A stretch of 38,860 nt of DNA, from positions 1 to 38,860 of the forward strand of contig NZ_JABXYX010000073.1 of NCBI RefSeq assembly GCF_017982655.1. Direction: 5' to 3'. Under the pieces are notes generated by a model. That model made no database searches. It was given only the letters and a program-made list of their open reading frames with translations, and was not told the DNA's origin. A program made the translations under genes and the position numbers. Source of the stretch: Brasilonema sp. CT11 (GTDB lineage: Bacteria; Cyanobacteriota; Cyanobacteriia; Cyanobacteriales; Nostocaceae). Shown one piece after another: positions 1-8,650 of the stretch. The first letter of the stretch is position 1. Each line of letters opens with the position of its first letter.

Positions 1-259
1 GCTAGAAACTTGTTTACTTCCAACGCTTGTTACTGGACAGGTTGTAGTGATGGATAATGCCACATTCCACAAAGGTGGACGCATTGAGCAACTGATTGAG
101 ACTGCCGGGTGTCAAGTACTGTACTTACCCGCTTATTCACCAGACCTCAACAAGATTGAGCAATGCTGGTCTTGGTTAAAGAGTCGAATCCGCAAAAAAC
201 TCGATCAGTTTGATTGTTTACGAGATGCGATTGAGGATGTCTTGCGTTTAGTGTCCTAA
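1..259 (+). pseudogene. IS630-family transposase, 3' part (DDE domain), cut by window edge
   Basis: The frame is open from base 2 and ends at TAA 257-259, so only the last ~85 residues are visible and the start lies outside the window. The text carries the IS630/Tc1-mariner DDE signature: VVVMDNATFHK supplies the second catalytic Asp, and LPAYSPDLNKIEQCWSWLK supplies the catalytic Glu (N-x-I-E). It ends in the usual short basic/helical tail. The short palindrome AACCGCC-TT-GGCGGTT (258-273) directly after the stop looks like the terminal inverted repeat region of the element. The family call is firm. Whether the element is intact cannot be judged because its 5' half is missing from the window. 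Confidence 0.85.
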
Positions 260-277
260 CCGCCTTGGCGGTTGCTA

Positions 278-313
278 TACAAACAAAGCCTGCAGAAGCA
301 GGCTTTGTTTGTA
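278..313. terminator. Perfect 16-bp hairpin downstream of the IS630 transposase
   Basis: The arms 278-293 and 298-313 are exact inverted complements (16 bp) around a 4-nt AGAA loop. The hairpin core is AAGCCTGC/GCAGGCTT, and the 3' arm includes TTTGTTTG rather than a clean T-run. It lies 18 bp after the transposase stop. It could be a bidirectional terminator or a structure left at the edge of the IS. The rest of 314-569 is very AT-rich (for example a run of TATATATATA near 381) and shows no gene. Confidence 0.55.
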
Positions 314-569
314 TGCTCATAAACCATGTCTTATACAAGGTGATTATAAATACTTATCTTTTATACTTTATTCAAATATTATATATATATAAATTAAATA
401 AAATTTAAGTAAAGGTTTTTTTTAAAAAAGTTATTTTTGTTAAAGTCATGATTAGGCATGTATCTACAGCTAAAAACTTTAAAGCTGTAGTTGTTACTGA
501 CGAACTTTATTTTTTGTATACGAAATTATATGCTTACTTACGAAATATCCCTAGGACGGTATTTACTTA

Positions 570-1088
570 ATGAAAATCATTTATTTTAGTCAAATATTAA
601 CAATCTGGTTATTTGTAGAATTCTTGCTGACCCTAAGCTTATCTGCTCACGCTCAGCAAAAATTTGAAGCGAGAAGCGCCACTTTAGCAAAACGGCTGAT
701 ATCGCAGCAGAATTTTATACCACCAAGACAAGGTAAGCCAAAAGATACCTCTGGTGCAGGTTCCCGCAGTAGACTTATATGTTCTAAACAAGACGATCCA
801 ATTCAACCTTTAATGTTAAAGCAAAACCATCAATTAACATTCCAGGAGCGTCCAACGAGACTCGTCAGTATACCTAAAACGTCAGCAGATCAAGTTGTGT
901 TGATGCTTCCAAATAAAACAAGTAAATCTAATGAAAGAGAATTTATACCAAAAAATACTGGTAGTAGATTTGTTGATTTTACACAGTCAAAGCAAAAACA
1001 ACCTTTAGTAGAGGGCAAAAATCACCAGTGTTTTTCTATGGTTATCTGTGGAGAAATTGTACAACTAGACTTGCGTCTGAATAGTTAA
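570..1088 (+). CDS. Secreted DUF928-like protein, apparently shortened at the C-terminus
   Basis: 172 residues. Residues 1-28 form a Sec-type signal peptide: Lys at 2, a hydrophobic core ILTIWLFVEFLLTLSLS, and an AHA-type cleavage site. The mature part contains a PPRQGKP...GAGSRSRLIC segment followed by LTFQERPT and a VLMLPN stretch. That is the order seen in cyanobacterial DUF928 proteins (PPRG..GAGSR..C, then T..RPT.W.YVP). The GKNHQCFSMVICGE segment near residues 148-161 matches the later W-x-L-x-x-C region, but the protein stops about ten residues after it, where family members usually continue for several dozen residues. DUF928 genes often accompany CHASE2 genes in cyanobacteria, and here the CHASE2 gene is convergent and starts 10 bp beyond the stop. 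Function is unknown; an envelope location is inferred from the signal peptide. The family assignment rests on motif recall and is moderate. Confidence 0.6.
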   Translation: MKIIYFSQILTIWLFVEFLLTLSLSAHAQQKFEARSATLAKRLISQQNFIPPRQGKPKDTSGAGSRSRLICSKQDDPIQPLMLKQNHQLTFQERPTRLVSIPKTSADQVVLMLPNKTSKSNEREFIPKNTGSRFVDFTQSKQKQPLVEGKNHQCFSMVICGEIVQLDLRLNS

Positions 1089-1098
1089 AGTGATAATG

Positions 1099-3861
1099 TT
1101 AGTTAAACTCTTGACGAAGTATTTGCTCAATTAATGCCTGATTATCTGAGCTTTCTGCTTGTTTGAGATATTCAAGGGCAATCTGTCCGACTGCAGGTTC
1201 TTGACGCGAAATAGCAACTAACATTTCTACAGTTTGATAAAGTTGAGCTTTTTCTGATTGCCTATGAGTGACTATTGGCAAAGTCACCGCAGCAATAGCA
1301 AGTCCAATCATCGGGGGAACAACAGGAATCCAGCAACCTTGTAAAAAGGTAAGGTAGGCAATTCCTATGAGTCCTCCCTCTGCAATAGCAACGCTAGTAA
1401 CTATAGATTTAGGTGACTTTATTTGCCAACCTAACGCAGTTCCCACGCCACACCAAAGCAAAATCCAAAGCCACTCTACTGATTTAGAGCAAACTTTTAG
1501 CAGGGGTCGCCCAGAGAGCGCACCACTCAAAATCATACTAGTGATATTGGCGTGAATCATCACCCCTGCCATTTGTTTTGGAGAAGCAAAATTATGGCTG
1601 CTATAGGGTGTTTGAAACATATCCTTAACGCTCTGGGCAGTGGAGCCAATGAGGATAACGCGATCGCGCATCTTGTGTTGTGGTATCTTATTTGCTAACA
1701 AATCTATTAGTGAGAAGGTCTCAAACTTTTGCTCTGTACCATGAAAGTTGAGCAAAACTTGATACCCTCCAGCATCAGCTTGGACATAGCCACCATCATT
1801 GGGTTGAAAGGGAACAAGCACTGTTTTGCCAAGCTGAATTTGGTCGCGATGGTTGGTCTGAGGTTGAGGGGTGATACCTTCAGCTTCTAGATAGCGAAGT
1901 GCTAGCTGCAAACCAAGATTAAGGTGTAATGAAGAGTTTTCCAGTTGAACTGAAAGCAACGCTCGACGCAACTTGCCATCTGCATCTAAAACCTGATCAG
2001 CAAGACCAACCTGACCTAATTGGGCTAAAGTTGGTGGTGGAGCCACCTGACTACCCACTGCCTTTTCAATACCAATAAGATTCTCAGTTGTTTTATAAAC
2101 TTCTACTAATTCCTGATGACCAGGTTCTATCGGTAAATCTCGATACAAATCCAGCCCAATCGCTCTAGGTTTATAGCTTTTTATTATCCGGATTGCTTGG
2201 GCTATCACCTGATCCGACACAGGAAATTGACCAATTTGCTTAATATCTGGCTCATCAATTGTAATTATAGTAATACGGGGGTCAACAGCTGCTGGAGGAC
2301 GCGCCTGAAAAAACCAATCTAGCATTGACCACTCCATCCCCTGTAGTAGTCCGGTAAAACGTAGAAGAATCACAAAACTGGCAACTCCCCCAGCAATGCA
2401 TCCGATCCAACATTTACTCAGACGTCGCTTTTGGGCTTTTCGTTTTGCGGCTTTGCGTGCGTTTGCCAATATTCGATTCGCTTGTTGGGCAGCAAGTACG
2501 GCAAATTGAGCTTTTTCTCGTTCAATTTGTCGTGCCTGTTTTTCTACAGCTAAATCGGTTTCAACTTGTCGCTTTGCCAGTTCCTGACTAGCACCCAGAA
2601 AGCGATAATCTAAGTCACTGAGCCTTTTATTTTTTGACCAAGCTAATGCTTGTTGCAATTCTATCCCCACTAGAAGTTGGGACTCATCTTTCTGATTTGA
2701 AGTCATCCAAGCTTTAAAGCGTTGCGCGTAAGGGCGCAAATTTTCCATTTGTAGAGCAACCCATTCTGAATTAAAGACTATTTTATAGATTGGGTTTTTC
2801 ACCCTCAGATATCCCTGATTATTGATCACCAAACCTGACAGAAGAAGTTCAATATGTTCTCGACTATCATTGGTTGGTATGTCTTCCCCAGCCAGAATTT
2901 GTTGATATATTCCCAAGTTACGCCCTGCAATTTGCTCATTCGCAAGTAGGCGGTTGCTAATTGTCCGCAAATGTTCTGGCTCATCGTGGGATTCCCACTT
3001 GTGGATGACATGTGATTTGACAATACTTTCTACCCAAAATGCTTCAGTCCCAGGGGGAATGATCAGTTTCTCACTCACTGAATCTTGACTTGAACTTTGT
3101 AGCAGTTGACACAATTTCTGCGTTACGAAGGGTTGCCCTCCTGTCCAAGATAAGATTTCTCTGAGAATTGCTTGAGCATTACCTTGCTCAACTGCTAATC
3201 CTTTTACCAATGGCTCCACTTCACCCATCGTAAAACCATTCAGTTCTATGGCTTTACCAATATTAAAGGGAGTCCGTTTTGGATCTTGAATTAAATCTGA
3301 TGGTGTTGTTACCCCAAAAATAACAAATGTGATGCGATTGTATTCTGGATCAATTGCTCTGCGATTATAGCAAAACCGAATGAACGCAAAAAAGTCATCA
3401 ACAGAAAAATTAAGGCTTTTGATACTATCAACTTCGTCAATAAAAATAAACAGTCTTTCTTTTGGAAATTGAACCAACAGGACTTCAGAAATAAACCGGC
3501 TTAGCCTTTGAAGTACAGAGAGATCCTCCTGTTCTCGCCACCAAGCTTTTAAGTTAAATTTCCCTAACAGCTTGAAACCTAACCATAACTCAGCAACAAC
3601 TCCCTTGTACCACTGCTCTGGGGTAATATTTTCACAACCAATGTTGGTCATATCCACAGTCGTGCATCTAAACCCGTCTTGTTGTAGGCGATGCCGAGTT
3701 CTAACTAGAAGCGAGGACTTGCCCATTTGCCGAGAGTTGAGAACATAGCAAAATTCACCTTCTTTGAGGGCTTCATACAGTTGCTTATCAGCCTGTCGTT
3801 CTACATAGCTAGGAGCATTAATGGTTAGACTACCACCGACTTGATATGTGTAACGGTTCAT
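1099..3861 (-). CDS. AAA-like NTPase fused to a CHASE2 sensory/membrane domain
   Basis: 920 residues, start ATG at 3861. Residues ~1-370 are an AAA-like (PF14516-type) NTPase: a [14 protein letters not shown] Walker A with Lys48, [11 protein letters not shown] Walker B with Asp142/Glu143, then [13 protein letters not shown] and [16 protein letters not shown], typical of this family. Residues ~430-480 are charged and probably coiled ([13 protein letters not shown]...). A membrane segment follows (~485-505), then a CHASE2 domain (~505-770, beginning [15 protein letters not shown] and including [11 protein letters not shown] and [10 protein letters not shown]), then three hydrophobic segments (~780-880) and a cytoplasmic tail. 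CHASE2 is an extracytoplasmic sensor domain usually attached to cyclases or kinases; here the cytoplasmic output is the NTPase. The gene is alone on its strand, convergent with the DUF928-like gene. The ligand is unknown. Confidence 0.88.
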   Translation of the reverse strand: MNRYTYQVGGSLTINAPSYVERQADKQLYEALKEGEFCYVLNSRQMGKSSLLVRTRHRLQQDGFRCTTVDMTNIGCENITPEQWYKGVVAELWLGFKLLGKFNLKAWWREQEDLSVLQRLSRFISEVLLVQFPKERLFIFIDEVDSIKSLNFSVDDFFAFIRFCYNRRAIDPEYNRITFVIFGVTTPSDLIQDPKRTPFNIGKAIELNGFTMGEVEPLVKGLAVEQGNAQAILREILSWTGGQPFVTQKLCQLLQSSSQDSVSEKLIIPPGTEAFWVESIVKSHVIHKWESHDEPEHLRTISNRLLANEQIAGRNLGIYQQILAGEDIPTNDSREHIELLLSGLVINNQGYLRVKNPIYKIVFNSEWVALQMENLRPYAQRFKAWMTSNQKDESQLLVGIELQQALAWSKNKRLSDLDYRFLGASQELAKRQVETDLAVEKQARQIEREKAQFAVLAAQQANRILANARKAAKRKAQKRRLSKCWIGCIAGGVASFVILLRFTGLLQGMEWSMLDWFFQARPPAAVDPRITIITIDEPDIKQIGQFPVSDQVIAQAIRIIKSYKPRAIGLDLYRDLPIEPGHQELVEVYKTTENLIGIEKAVGSQVAPPPTLAQLGQVGLADQVLDADGKLRRALLSVQLENSSLHLNLGLQLALRYLEAEGITPQPQTNHRDQIQLGKTVLVPFQPNDGGYVQADAGGYQVLLNFHGTEQKFETFSLIDLLANKIPQHKMRDRVILIGSTAQSVKDMFQTPYSSHNFASPKQMAGVMIHANITSMILSGALSGRPLLKVCSKSVEWLWILLWCGVGTALGWQIKSPKSIVTSVAIAEGGLIGIAYLTFLQGCWIPVVPPMIGLAIAAVTLPIVTHRQSEKAQLYQTVEMLVAISRQEPAVGQIALEYLKQAESSDNQALIEQILRQEFN

Positions 3862-4763
3862 TTGAGAATCTGAAGGTGTAGTAGACTGAACATCTCAGCA
3901 GTCAATTATACTAAAGCGCACGCTTGACTTAATTTGATTATTCTAATATAGAAATAAAAATAAATTCTTATTAATGTCAAACTTGAATCAGATTTAAATT
4001 TGCATTTTCTTTTGTATCTTCTCTGTATTCTATTTGTCAAGTTTATACTTGTTGGACCGTATCTGTTTTCTGGCGTTGATAAGTTTCCTAGGTATTGTTG
4101 TAAAAATAGGTAGCCCAAAACAGCTATAGCAGTATTTTCGTTTCTGGAAATATGTGATCACAGATACTCTCTACTAGTCAATTATTGCTTGCCGATAGAA
4201 TCTTTTCCATTCTCCAAACAATTGACACGAGGAAATTTAGCAGACAAAGATGAGGAGGAATAGAATGATAAGTATTTAAAGTATGTTAACAGTATTATAC
4301 AGCAGGAATTCAAAACTCACCAACTCACCAACTCAGAAGTAAAAATGCCTTTATGCCTAGCTTTCAGACAAGAGCTTGGTTCCTCAATTACTTGCAATGC
4401 ACTGTCATTATAAACACAGACTAACGAATCAACAGACTAAAGATGTCTTTCTGAGCAACAGATGAATATAAGTAAAAAGGTATACTCTATGCTGTCATTG
4501 GGTTATATGCACTTTCGTCAGTTTCTTAGCTAGAGTTACACATACTTTTTTTACCCTTGGGACTATTTCATCAACGACGACGGTAAAGCACGTTGTTTAT
4601 GGGGATAATACTAAGTCTCTATGACGTTGAACTAAAAAAATAGAGGTCAGATAATCCGATTCACAAAGAAAAGCCAAGGCTTGTGATCAGATAGAACTAA
4701 GAACTTTGTATGACTTGTGCTTCAAATCATCATGCTTTGCTGCTACAAAGTTGCGGATGTCCT

Positions 4764-4776
4764 TAAATTTGAATGT
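4764..4776. repeat. 13-bp motif shared with the wzc upstream region (copy 1)
   Basis: TAAATTTGAATGT occurs here and again at 10218-10230. In both places an 18-bp motif and then a 14-bp palindrome follow downstream in the same order. Read directly from the sequence; the role is unknown. Confidence 0.5.
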
Positions 4777-4936
4777 TTGCTTTTTTTAAAGTAAAAAGGA
4801 GTATAAGTTCAAACATCATCTCTTGGATAGTTGTTGGTATTAATGACTGATCCATCTAAATTTTTTAGCTTAAAGTCAGAAATTATTTTTATTAAAAAAT
4901 AATTGATAGTTTGATGGAATGAGAACAATACCTACT

Positions 4937-4954
4937 TTTCTTACTTTTCCCACT
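4937..4954. repeat. 18-bp motif shared with the wzc upstream region (copy 1)
   Basis: TTTCTTACTTTTCCCACT is identical at 4937-4954 and 10336-10353, about 535 bp before the GH10 start and about 330 bp before the wzc start. The flanks differ, so this is a conserved short element rather than a recent long duplication. It may be a regulatory site. Confidence 0.6.
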
Positions 4955-4955
4955 A

Positions 4956-5031
4956 TCTTGATTTTGAAAACACTAGTGTACACTAGCAATAATATGATCA
5001 AAAATCATTGGATTCAACTTCAAAATCAAGA
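4956..5031. promoter_or_regulatory. Inverted repeat enclosing a perfect 14-bp palindrome
   Basis: TCTTGATTTTGAA (4956-4968) is the exact reverse complement of 5019-5031. Between the arms lies CTAGTGTACACTAG (4973-4986), a perfect palindrome that overlaps a second one, ACACTAGTGT (4970-4979). The nested symmetry fits a dimeric regulator site or a cruciform/RNA hairpin upstream of the GH10 gene. No known regulator can be named from it. Confidence 0.45.
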
Positions 5032-5051
5032 CAGGTGATTGCGTAATAAAT

Positions 5052-5065
5052 ATACAGTACTGTAT
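5052..5065. promoter_or_regulatory. Perfect palindrome ATACAGTACTGTAT
   Basis: A 14-bp perfect palindrome 423 bp upstream of the GH10 gene. Its right half CTGTATGAT recurs about 60 bp downstream. It is a candidate operator; it resembles generic helix-turn-helix dimer sites (for example LexA-like ACAGTACTGT), but no regulator is proven. Confidence 0.35.
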
Positions 5066-5487
5066 GATGAATGACAAAGATTAGTACTTTTGCCAAAAAA
5101 GGACAGATGGTGATAAATGCTGTATGATAGACACAAACATAACAAAGTTTGATAGAATTTTTAGGAGTATGTCGTCAAAACTATTCTCCAGTGATCTGAT
5201 TATCTCCTAAGAAGAAAATCATAAATGAAGTCTTAAGTCTTGTAGAGCAACTTTGAAAGTGACAGTGAAGCCAGTTTACAAGTAAAAAAAGAACTTGCGA
5301 ATTATTCAGACATTGAGACCGCAAGAATTGCTAGGTTATAGTTTACTAAGACTGACAAGAGGTCATGTTAAGCATATTCTCCTCCAAAGGGATTTGAGGA
5401 GAGGTTATGATGACATAGTTGTCTATTAGTTATTAACTAGGAATTTGAGTTCAAGATTTATCCCTGGTTTCGGTTGCATTTATCTAT

Positions 5488-6651
5488 ATGTTCAAAAACT
5501 CGTCACAAAGCAGGCGTCGTTTTCTGTACATTGGTTTATCAAGTTTAGCAGGGGCTACTGCTCTGGCTGCGGTAAAAAATAATGATCCAATGTACTTGAG
5601 TGATGCATTAGACAACCCAAAAAGAAATTTTCAAGTAGCGGGACTTGCTTCTTTAAACAAGCGTGCTGCAGCCAAAGGATTAATTTATGGGGTGGCCTGT
5701 GGGCAAAATGTTCTTGCCTCAGACAAAAATTTACAGGCTAGCATTATTCGGGAGTGCGGCGTCCTGACACCAGAGAACGAGCTCAAGTGGCAATTTGTGC
5801 GACCTCGTCCAGAGGTGTTTGACTTTAGTAAAGCAGATTGGATAGCTGGATTTGCCCGCGCTCATAATATGCATTTTCGAGGACATGCTTTAGTCTGGCA
5901 TGAGCAACTACCTGACTGGTTCAAAGAAGTCGTTAACCGCCAAAATGCAGAAAAATTTTTTGTTGAACATATTACAACTGTAACTAAACACTACGCTGGT
6001 AGAATACACTCTTGGGATGTGGTGAATGAGGCTATTAAACCAGATGATGGATTAAAATCAGGCTTACGACAAACTCCGTGGCTCAAGTTTCTAGGTCCAG
6101 ATTACATAGAGCTTGCCTATCGAGTTGCGGCGCAAGCTGATCCCAAAGCCATGTTGGTCTACAACGAGAATGGACTGGAGCATAATGGTTCTGAATATGA
6201 AGCCAAAAGAACTGCTGTTCTGAAAGTTCTAGAACGTCTGAAATCTAGAGGGACACCGATTCATGCTCTGGGTATTCAATCTCACTTGTTAGGTCAGGCT
6301 TCCTTGAATCCCACAAAACTACGACATTTTCTGTCTAACGTGGCGAGTCTAGGTCTGAAAATTATCATTAGCGAACTAGACGTCACAGACCAGAAATTAC
6401 CTTCAAACACCGTTGTGCGCGATCGCATTGTCGCTGCTAAATACGAAGACTATCTTTCGGCAGTGCTAGATGAGCGAGCAGTGATTGCGGTCTTAACTTG
6501 GGGATTGAGCGACAGATACTCTTGGCTTTCAATGTTTGGTTCCCGTCCTGATCGTGCACCAGTACGTCCTTTGCCACTCGACTTAAACTTCAAATCCAAA
6601 TTGGCATTGAATGCGATCGCAAGAGCGTTTGATAAAGCCCCGAAACGTTGA
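5488..6651 (+). CDS. GH10 endo-beta-1,4-xylanase-type glycanase with Tat signal
   Basis: 387 residues. The N-terminus has a twin-arginine motif (SRRRFL, residues 8-13) followed by a hydrophobic stretch to about residue 29, so export by Tat is expected. The GH10 (beta/alpha)8 barrel covers ~55-385. Landmarks are TPENELKW (94-101), RGHALVWHEQLPDWF (131-145), HSWDVVNEAI with acid/base Glu181, GIQSHL (262-267), IIISELDVTD with nucleophile Glu296, and LTWGLSDRYSW (336-346). Both catalytic glutamates are present and the length fits a single-domain family member. It stands upstream of the exopolysaccharide genes on the same strand, which suggests it trims or remodels a xylan-like portion of the cell's own EPS rather than plant xylan; that is inference. 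A long upstream non-coding region separates it from the previous gene. Confidence 0.93.
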   Translation: MFKNSSQSRRRFLYIGLSSLAGATALAAVKNNDPMYLSDALDNPKRNFQVAGLASLNKRAAAKGLIYGVACGQNVLASDKNLQASIIRECGVLTPENELKWQFVRPRPEVFDFSKADWIAGFARAHNMHFRGHALVWHEQLPDWFKEVVNRQNAEKFFVEHITTVTKHYAGRIHSWDVVNEAIKPDDGLKSGLRQTPWLKFLGPDYIELAYRVAAQADPKAMLVYNENGLEHNGSEYEAKRTAVLKVLERLKSRGTPIHALGIQSHLLGQASLNPTKLRHFLSNVASLGLKIIISELDVTDQKLPSNTVVRDRIVAAKYEDYLSAVLDERAVIAVLTWGLSDRYSWLSMFGSRPDRAPVRPLPLDLNFKSKLALNAIARAFDKAPKR

Positions 6652-7292
6652 CCAACAACCTTTATGGTGGATGTAAAAATGTGGTTGAAGACGAGTTGTG
6701 GAATTTTTCTCAAAGCGTTGCATTGTGAGTCAGCGCGTTGGGGAGGACAGTGCCGGGGTGAGGCAGCGCGGTCTTGGGGAGCCAGTCCTGCAGGAGGGTT
6801 TCCCGACAGAGGGATCTGGCGTTGGTTTCCCCCATGAGCGACCTCCGTTAGGGTTTCCCGCAAAGTCGAGCCAGCGCCCTTCGGGGAAGACCTCCGGTCT
6901 CGCTGCGCTAACGCAGTCGCCTAGGTCGGGAGACCCTCTTGCAGCGCTGTCTCACCGTGCGGGGGTTCCCCCCGTTGAGGCGTCTTACAAAGGTAGGTAT
7001 TTTGGATTTGGTCATTTTTTGACGATTTCAGCCGACCCTTAAATCCTGAAACGACCAAACTACGTTAAATACCTGAGAATTTTCTCAACTATTTTCGAGA
7101 TTCCAAAAAACCTACCCTTGAAAGCGTTGAGGCGTCTGGCGTTGCCGGGCGGAAGATTCCGTCCGGCGAGCTTTGCGACTTGAGACACCTGTCCGCCCTT
7201 GCCAGTACTTGATGAGGGTTTCCCGACTTGAAGCGACGGGCGTTCCCGTAAGGGTGAAGTGTTGCAAACTTATTGCCTATTCAACTCAAATT
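6652..7292. repeat. Mosaic of GC-rich dispersed cyanobacterial repeats
   Basis: Between the GH10 stop and the STAS gene the base composition jumps to GC-rich with many short palindromes: GGGTTTCCCG occurs several times (around 6800, 6855 and 7216), with TCGGGAGACCC, GCAGCGCTG, and GGGGGTTCCCCCC near 6960. The 6911-6955 part resembles the 56-bp repeat at 38105-38160 (shared AGTCGCCTA, GCAGCGCTG). Translations of this stretch give open but unconvincing frames. The repeats continue to about 7260 and run into the open frame upstream of the STAS start. A MITE-like unit (6988-7120) sits inside. Confidence 0.75.
6988..7120. mobile_element. 133-bp MITE-like palindromic element
   Basis: The ends 6988-7006 and 7102-7120 are inverted complements over 19 bp with two mismatches. 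The interior also contains inverted pieces (TTTGGTC / GACCAAA). The element is AT-rich inside GC-rich repeats and is flanked by a 13-bp direct repeat CGTTGAGGCGTCT (6973-6985 and 7125-7137). It has no coding capacity. The flanking repeat is longer than a usual target duplication, so it may belong to the surrounding repeat instead. Confidence 0.5.
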
Positions 7293-7637
7293 ATGGAACA
7301 GATGCTTGCTAATCCACAAATTGTAGTGATTCGACCTCTAGGTTGTCTAAATGCTACAAAAGCATTGGATTTTGAGCAGCAGCTAACAACAGCAATCGAA
7401 CAACGTCATTGTTCCACCTTGTTAGTAGATTTAGAGCAAGTAGAATCTTTAGACAGTGCTGGATTGATGGCTTTGATGGCTGCTATGAAGAAGGCTCAAA
7501 GCGTAGGTCAGCGCTTGAGTCTTTGCTGTGTTTCACCCACAATCAAAATCATTTTTGAACTGACCCAACTTGATCAGGCATTTGAGATCTTTGAATGTCA
7601 ATCTGAATTTACGCGCACTTACGGCTTCAAGCTCTGA
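7293..7637 (+). CDS. STAS-domain protein (anti-sigma-factor antagonist type)
   Basis: 114 residues from ATG 7293. The frame is open from 7173, but the extra 40 codons are translated GC-rich repeat, so the internal ATG is preferred. The whole protein is one STAS domain: IVVIRPLGCLNATKALDFEQQL, then LLVDLEQVESLDSAGLMAL with Ser55 in the DSAG motif, the residue phosphorylated in SpoIIAA/RsbV relatives. Such proteins act in the cytoplasm in partner switching with a serine kinase/anti-sigma factor. No kinase or phosphatase partner is nearby. It lies 45 bp before the wecG-like gene and is probably co-transcribed with it, so it may regulate EPS production, as STAS proteins do in some other polysaccharide clusters. 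That role is inferred. Confidence 0.88.
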   Translation: MEQMLANPQIVVIRPLGCLNATKALDFEQQLTTAIEQRHCSTLLVDLEQVESLDSAGLMALMAAMKKAQSVGQRLSLCCVSPTIKIIFELTQLDQAFEIFECQSEFTRTYGFKL

Positions 7638-7682
7638 GTGTGGGTGAAAACCACTTTAACAATATAAAAGGAACTATCTAAA

Positions 7683-8471
7683 ATGCAAAAATTTGATGAA
7701 ATTTCCTTACTCGGAACTAGGTTTCATAAAATTCAAGTTAATGAGCTCATCGAGTACGCTGTCCAATCCGCAAAACTTAAGAAGAAAACAATCATAGGTC
7801 ATGTCAATACTCGGGCAATGAATTTTGCCTATGAACTGCCTTGGTATAGAGAGTTTCTCAATAAATCCGATTTAGTTTTCTGCGATGGATTTGGTGTTAT
7901 CTTAGGAGCAAAACTCTGTGGTGGCTGTGTTGATTCATCTCATCGCATGACCTGTCCAGATTATATAGAAGATTTTGCCAGAGCTTGCGATCGCGAAAAT
8001 GTTTCCTTGTTCCTACTTGCTGGTGAGCCAGGAACCGTAGATCAAGCGATCGCTAAGCTCAAAGTGATTGCACCAAACTTAAGAGTGAACGGACATCACG
8101 GCTATTTTGACAAGTCTGGTGAGGAAAATGAATTTGTTATCCAACAAATTAACCAATTCAAGCCAGATATCTTGTATATTGGCTTTGGAATGCCGTTACA
8201 AGAACGTTGGATTCTCAATAATTCAGAGAAAATAGAGACAAAAGTTTTTCTGCCTCTTGGGGCATGTCTTGATTTTTATTCTGGTACTGTCTCCAGAGGT
8301 CCGCGCTGGATGACTAGTAGTGGTCTAGAGTGGCTAACAAGATTAGCAACACAACCAAAACGTTTGTGGAAACGTTATGTACTGGGTAATCCGTTGTTTT
8401 TTTATCGAGTCCTACAGCAACAGTTGATGAAATTATTCAAAAGGCGCTCTCGAACCTCATCGCAATATTAA
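7683..8471 (+). CDS. WecG/TagA/CpsF-family glycosyltransferase
   Basis: 262 residues, ATG start with an AAAGGA ribosome site about 12 bases upstream. Family landmarks run in order: IIGHVNTRAMNFAY (37-50), SDLVFCDGFGVILGAKLCGG (62-81) with the conserved Asp68, RMTCPDYIEDF (88-98), LFLLAGEPGTVDQAI, KPDILYIGFGMPLQERWI and FLPLGACLDFYSGTVSRGPRWM, then a basic tail ending in KLFKRRSR. WecG/TagA enzymes (GT26) transfer an N-acetyl-aminosugar, typically ManNAc(A), to a lipid-linked sugar at the cytoplasmic membrane face. Here it would add the second sugar after the initiating transferase encoded next. The donor sugar cannot be read from the sequence. Confidence 0.92.
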   Translation: MQKFDEISLLGTRFHKIQVNELIEYAVQSAKLKKKTIIGHVNTRAMNFAYELPWYREFLNKSDLVFCDGFGVILGAKLCGGCVDSSHRMTCPDYIEDFARACDRENVSLFLLAGEPGTVDQAIAKLKVIAPNLRVNGHHGYFDKSGEENEFVIQQINQFKPDILYIGFGMPLQERWILNNSEKIETKVFLPLGACLDFYSGTVSRGPRWMTSSGLEWLTRLATQPKRLWKRYVLGNPLFFYRVLQQQLMKLFKRRSRTSSQY

Positions 8472-8650
8472 AGTGATGTGCTTACATATTACACTTTTTT
8501 AAGGTTCTCAAGTATCAAGAGTTGATAGTACTCCGAATTCTGGTTACTTGATAATCTCAAAAATTACTGTGCTCAATCTAACACTTGAAAAAGTTCCACT
8601 TAGCCAGGAAATTTCTTTTGTAAAGTGCAACTACAGGGGTCAAAACTATC

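Larger units (their letters stand above)
3862..5487. other. 1.6-kb gene-free, AT-rich region rich in palindromes
   Basis: No convincing coding frame is present on either strand. Its right half holds ordered repeats and palindromes (listed separately): a 13-bp motif at 4764-4776, an 18-bp motif at 4937-4954, a 13-bp inverted repeat 4956-4968/5019-5031 enclosing the palindrome 4973-4986, and a palindrome at 5052-5065. CTGTATGAT occurs twice (5061-5069 and about 60 bp later). A short direct repeat of ACTCACCA lies near 4316-4335. The left half (3862-4700) shows no structure beyond AT-richness. The region probably holds the long 5' control region of the GH10 gene, possibly with a small RNA, but no promoter could be placed with confidence. 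Confidence 0.5.

Noticed and set aside
6450-6863. 137-residue minus-strand open frame
   Set aside because: Overlaps the GH10 3' end and GC-rich repeats; the translation is Pro/Arg-rich repeat text without any domain.
6698-7042. 114-residue plus-strand open frame
   Set aside because: Consists of translated dispersed repeats (GFPTEGSG, GFPAKSS); no ribosome site or family.
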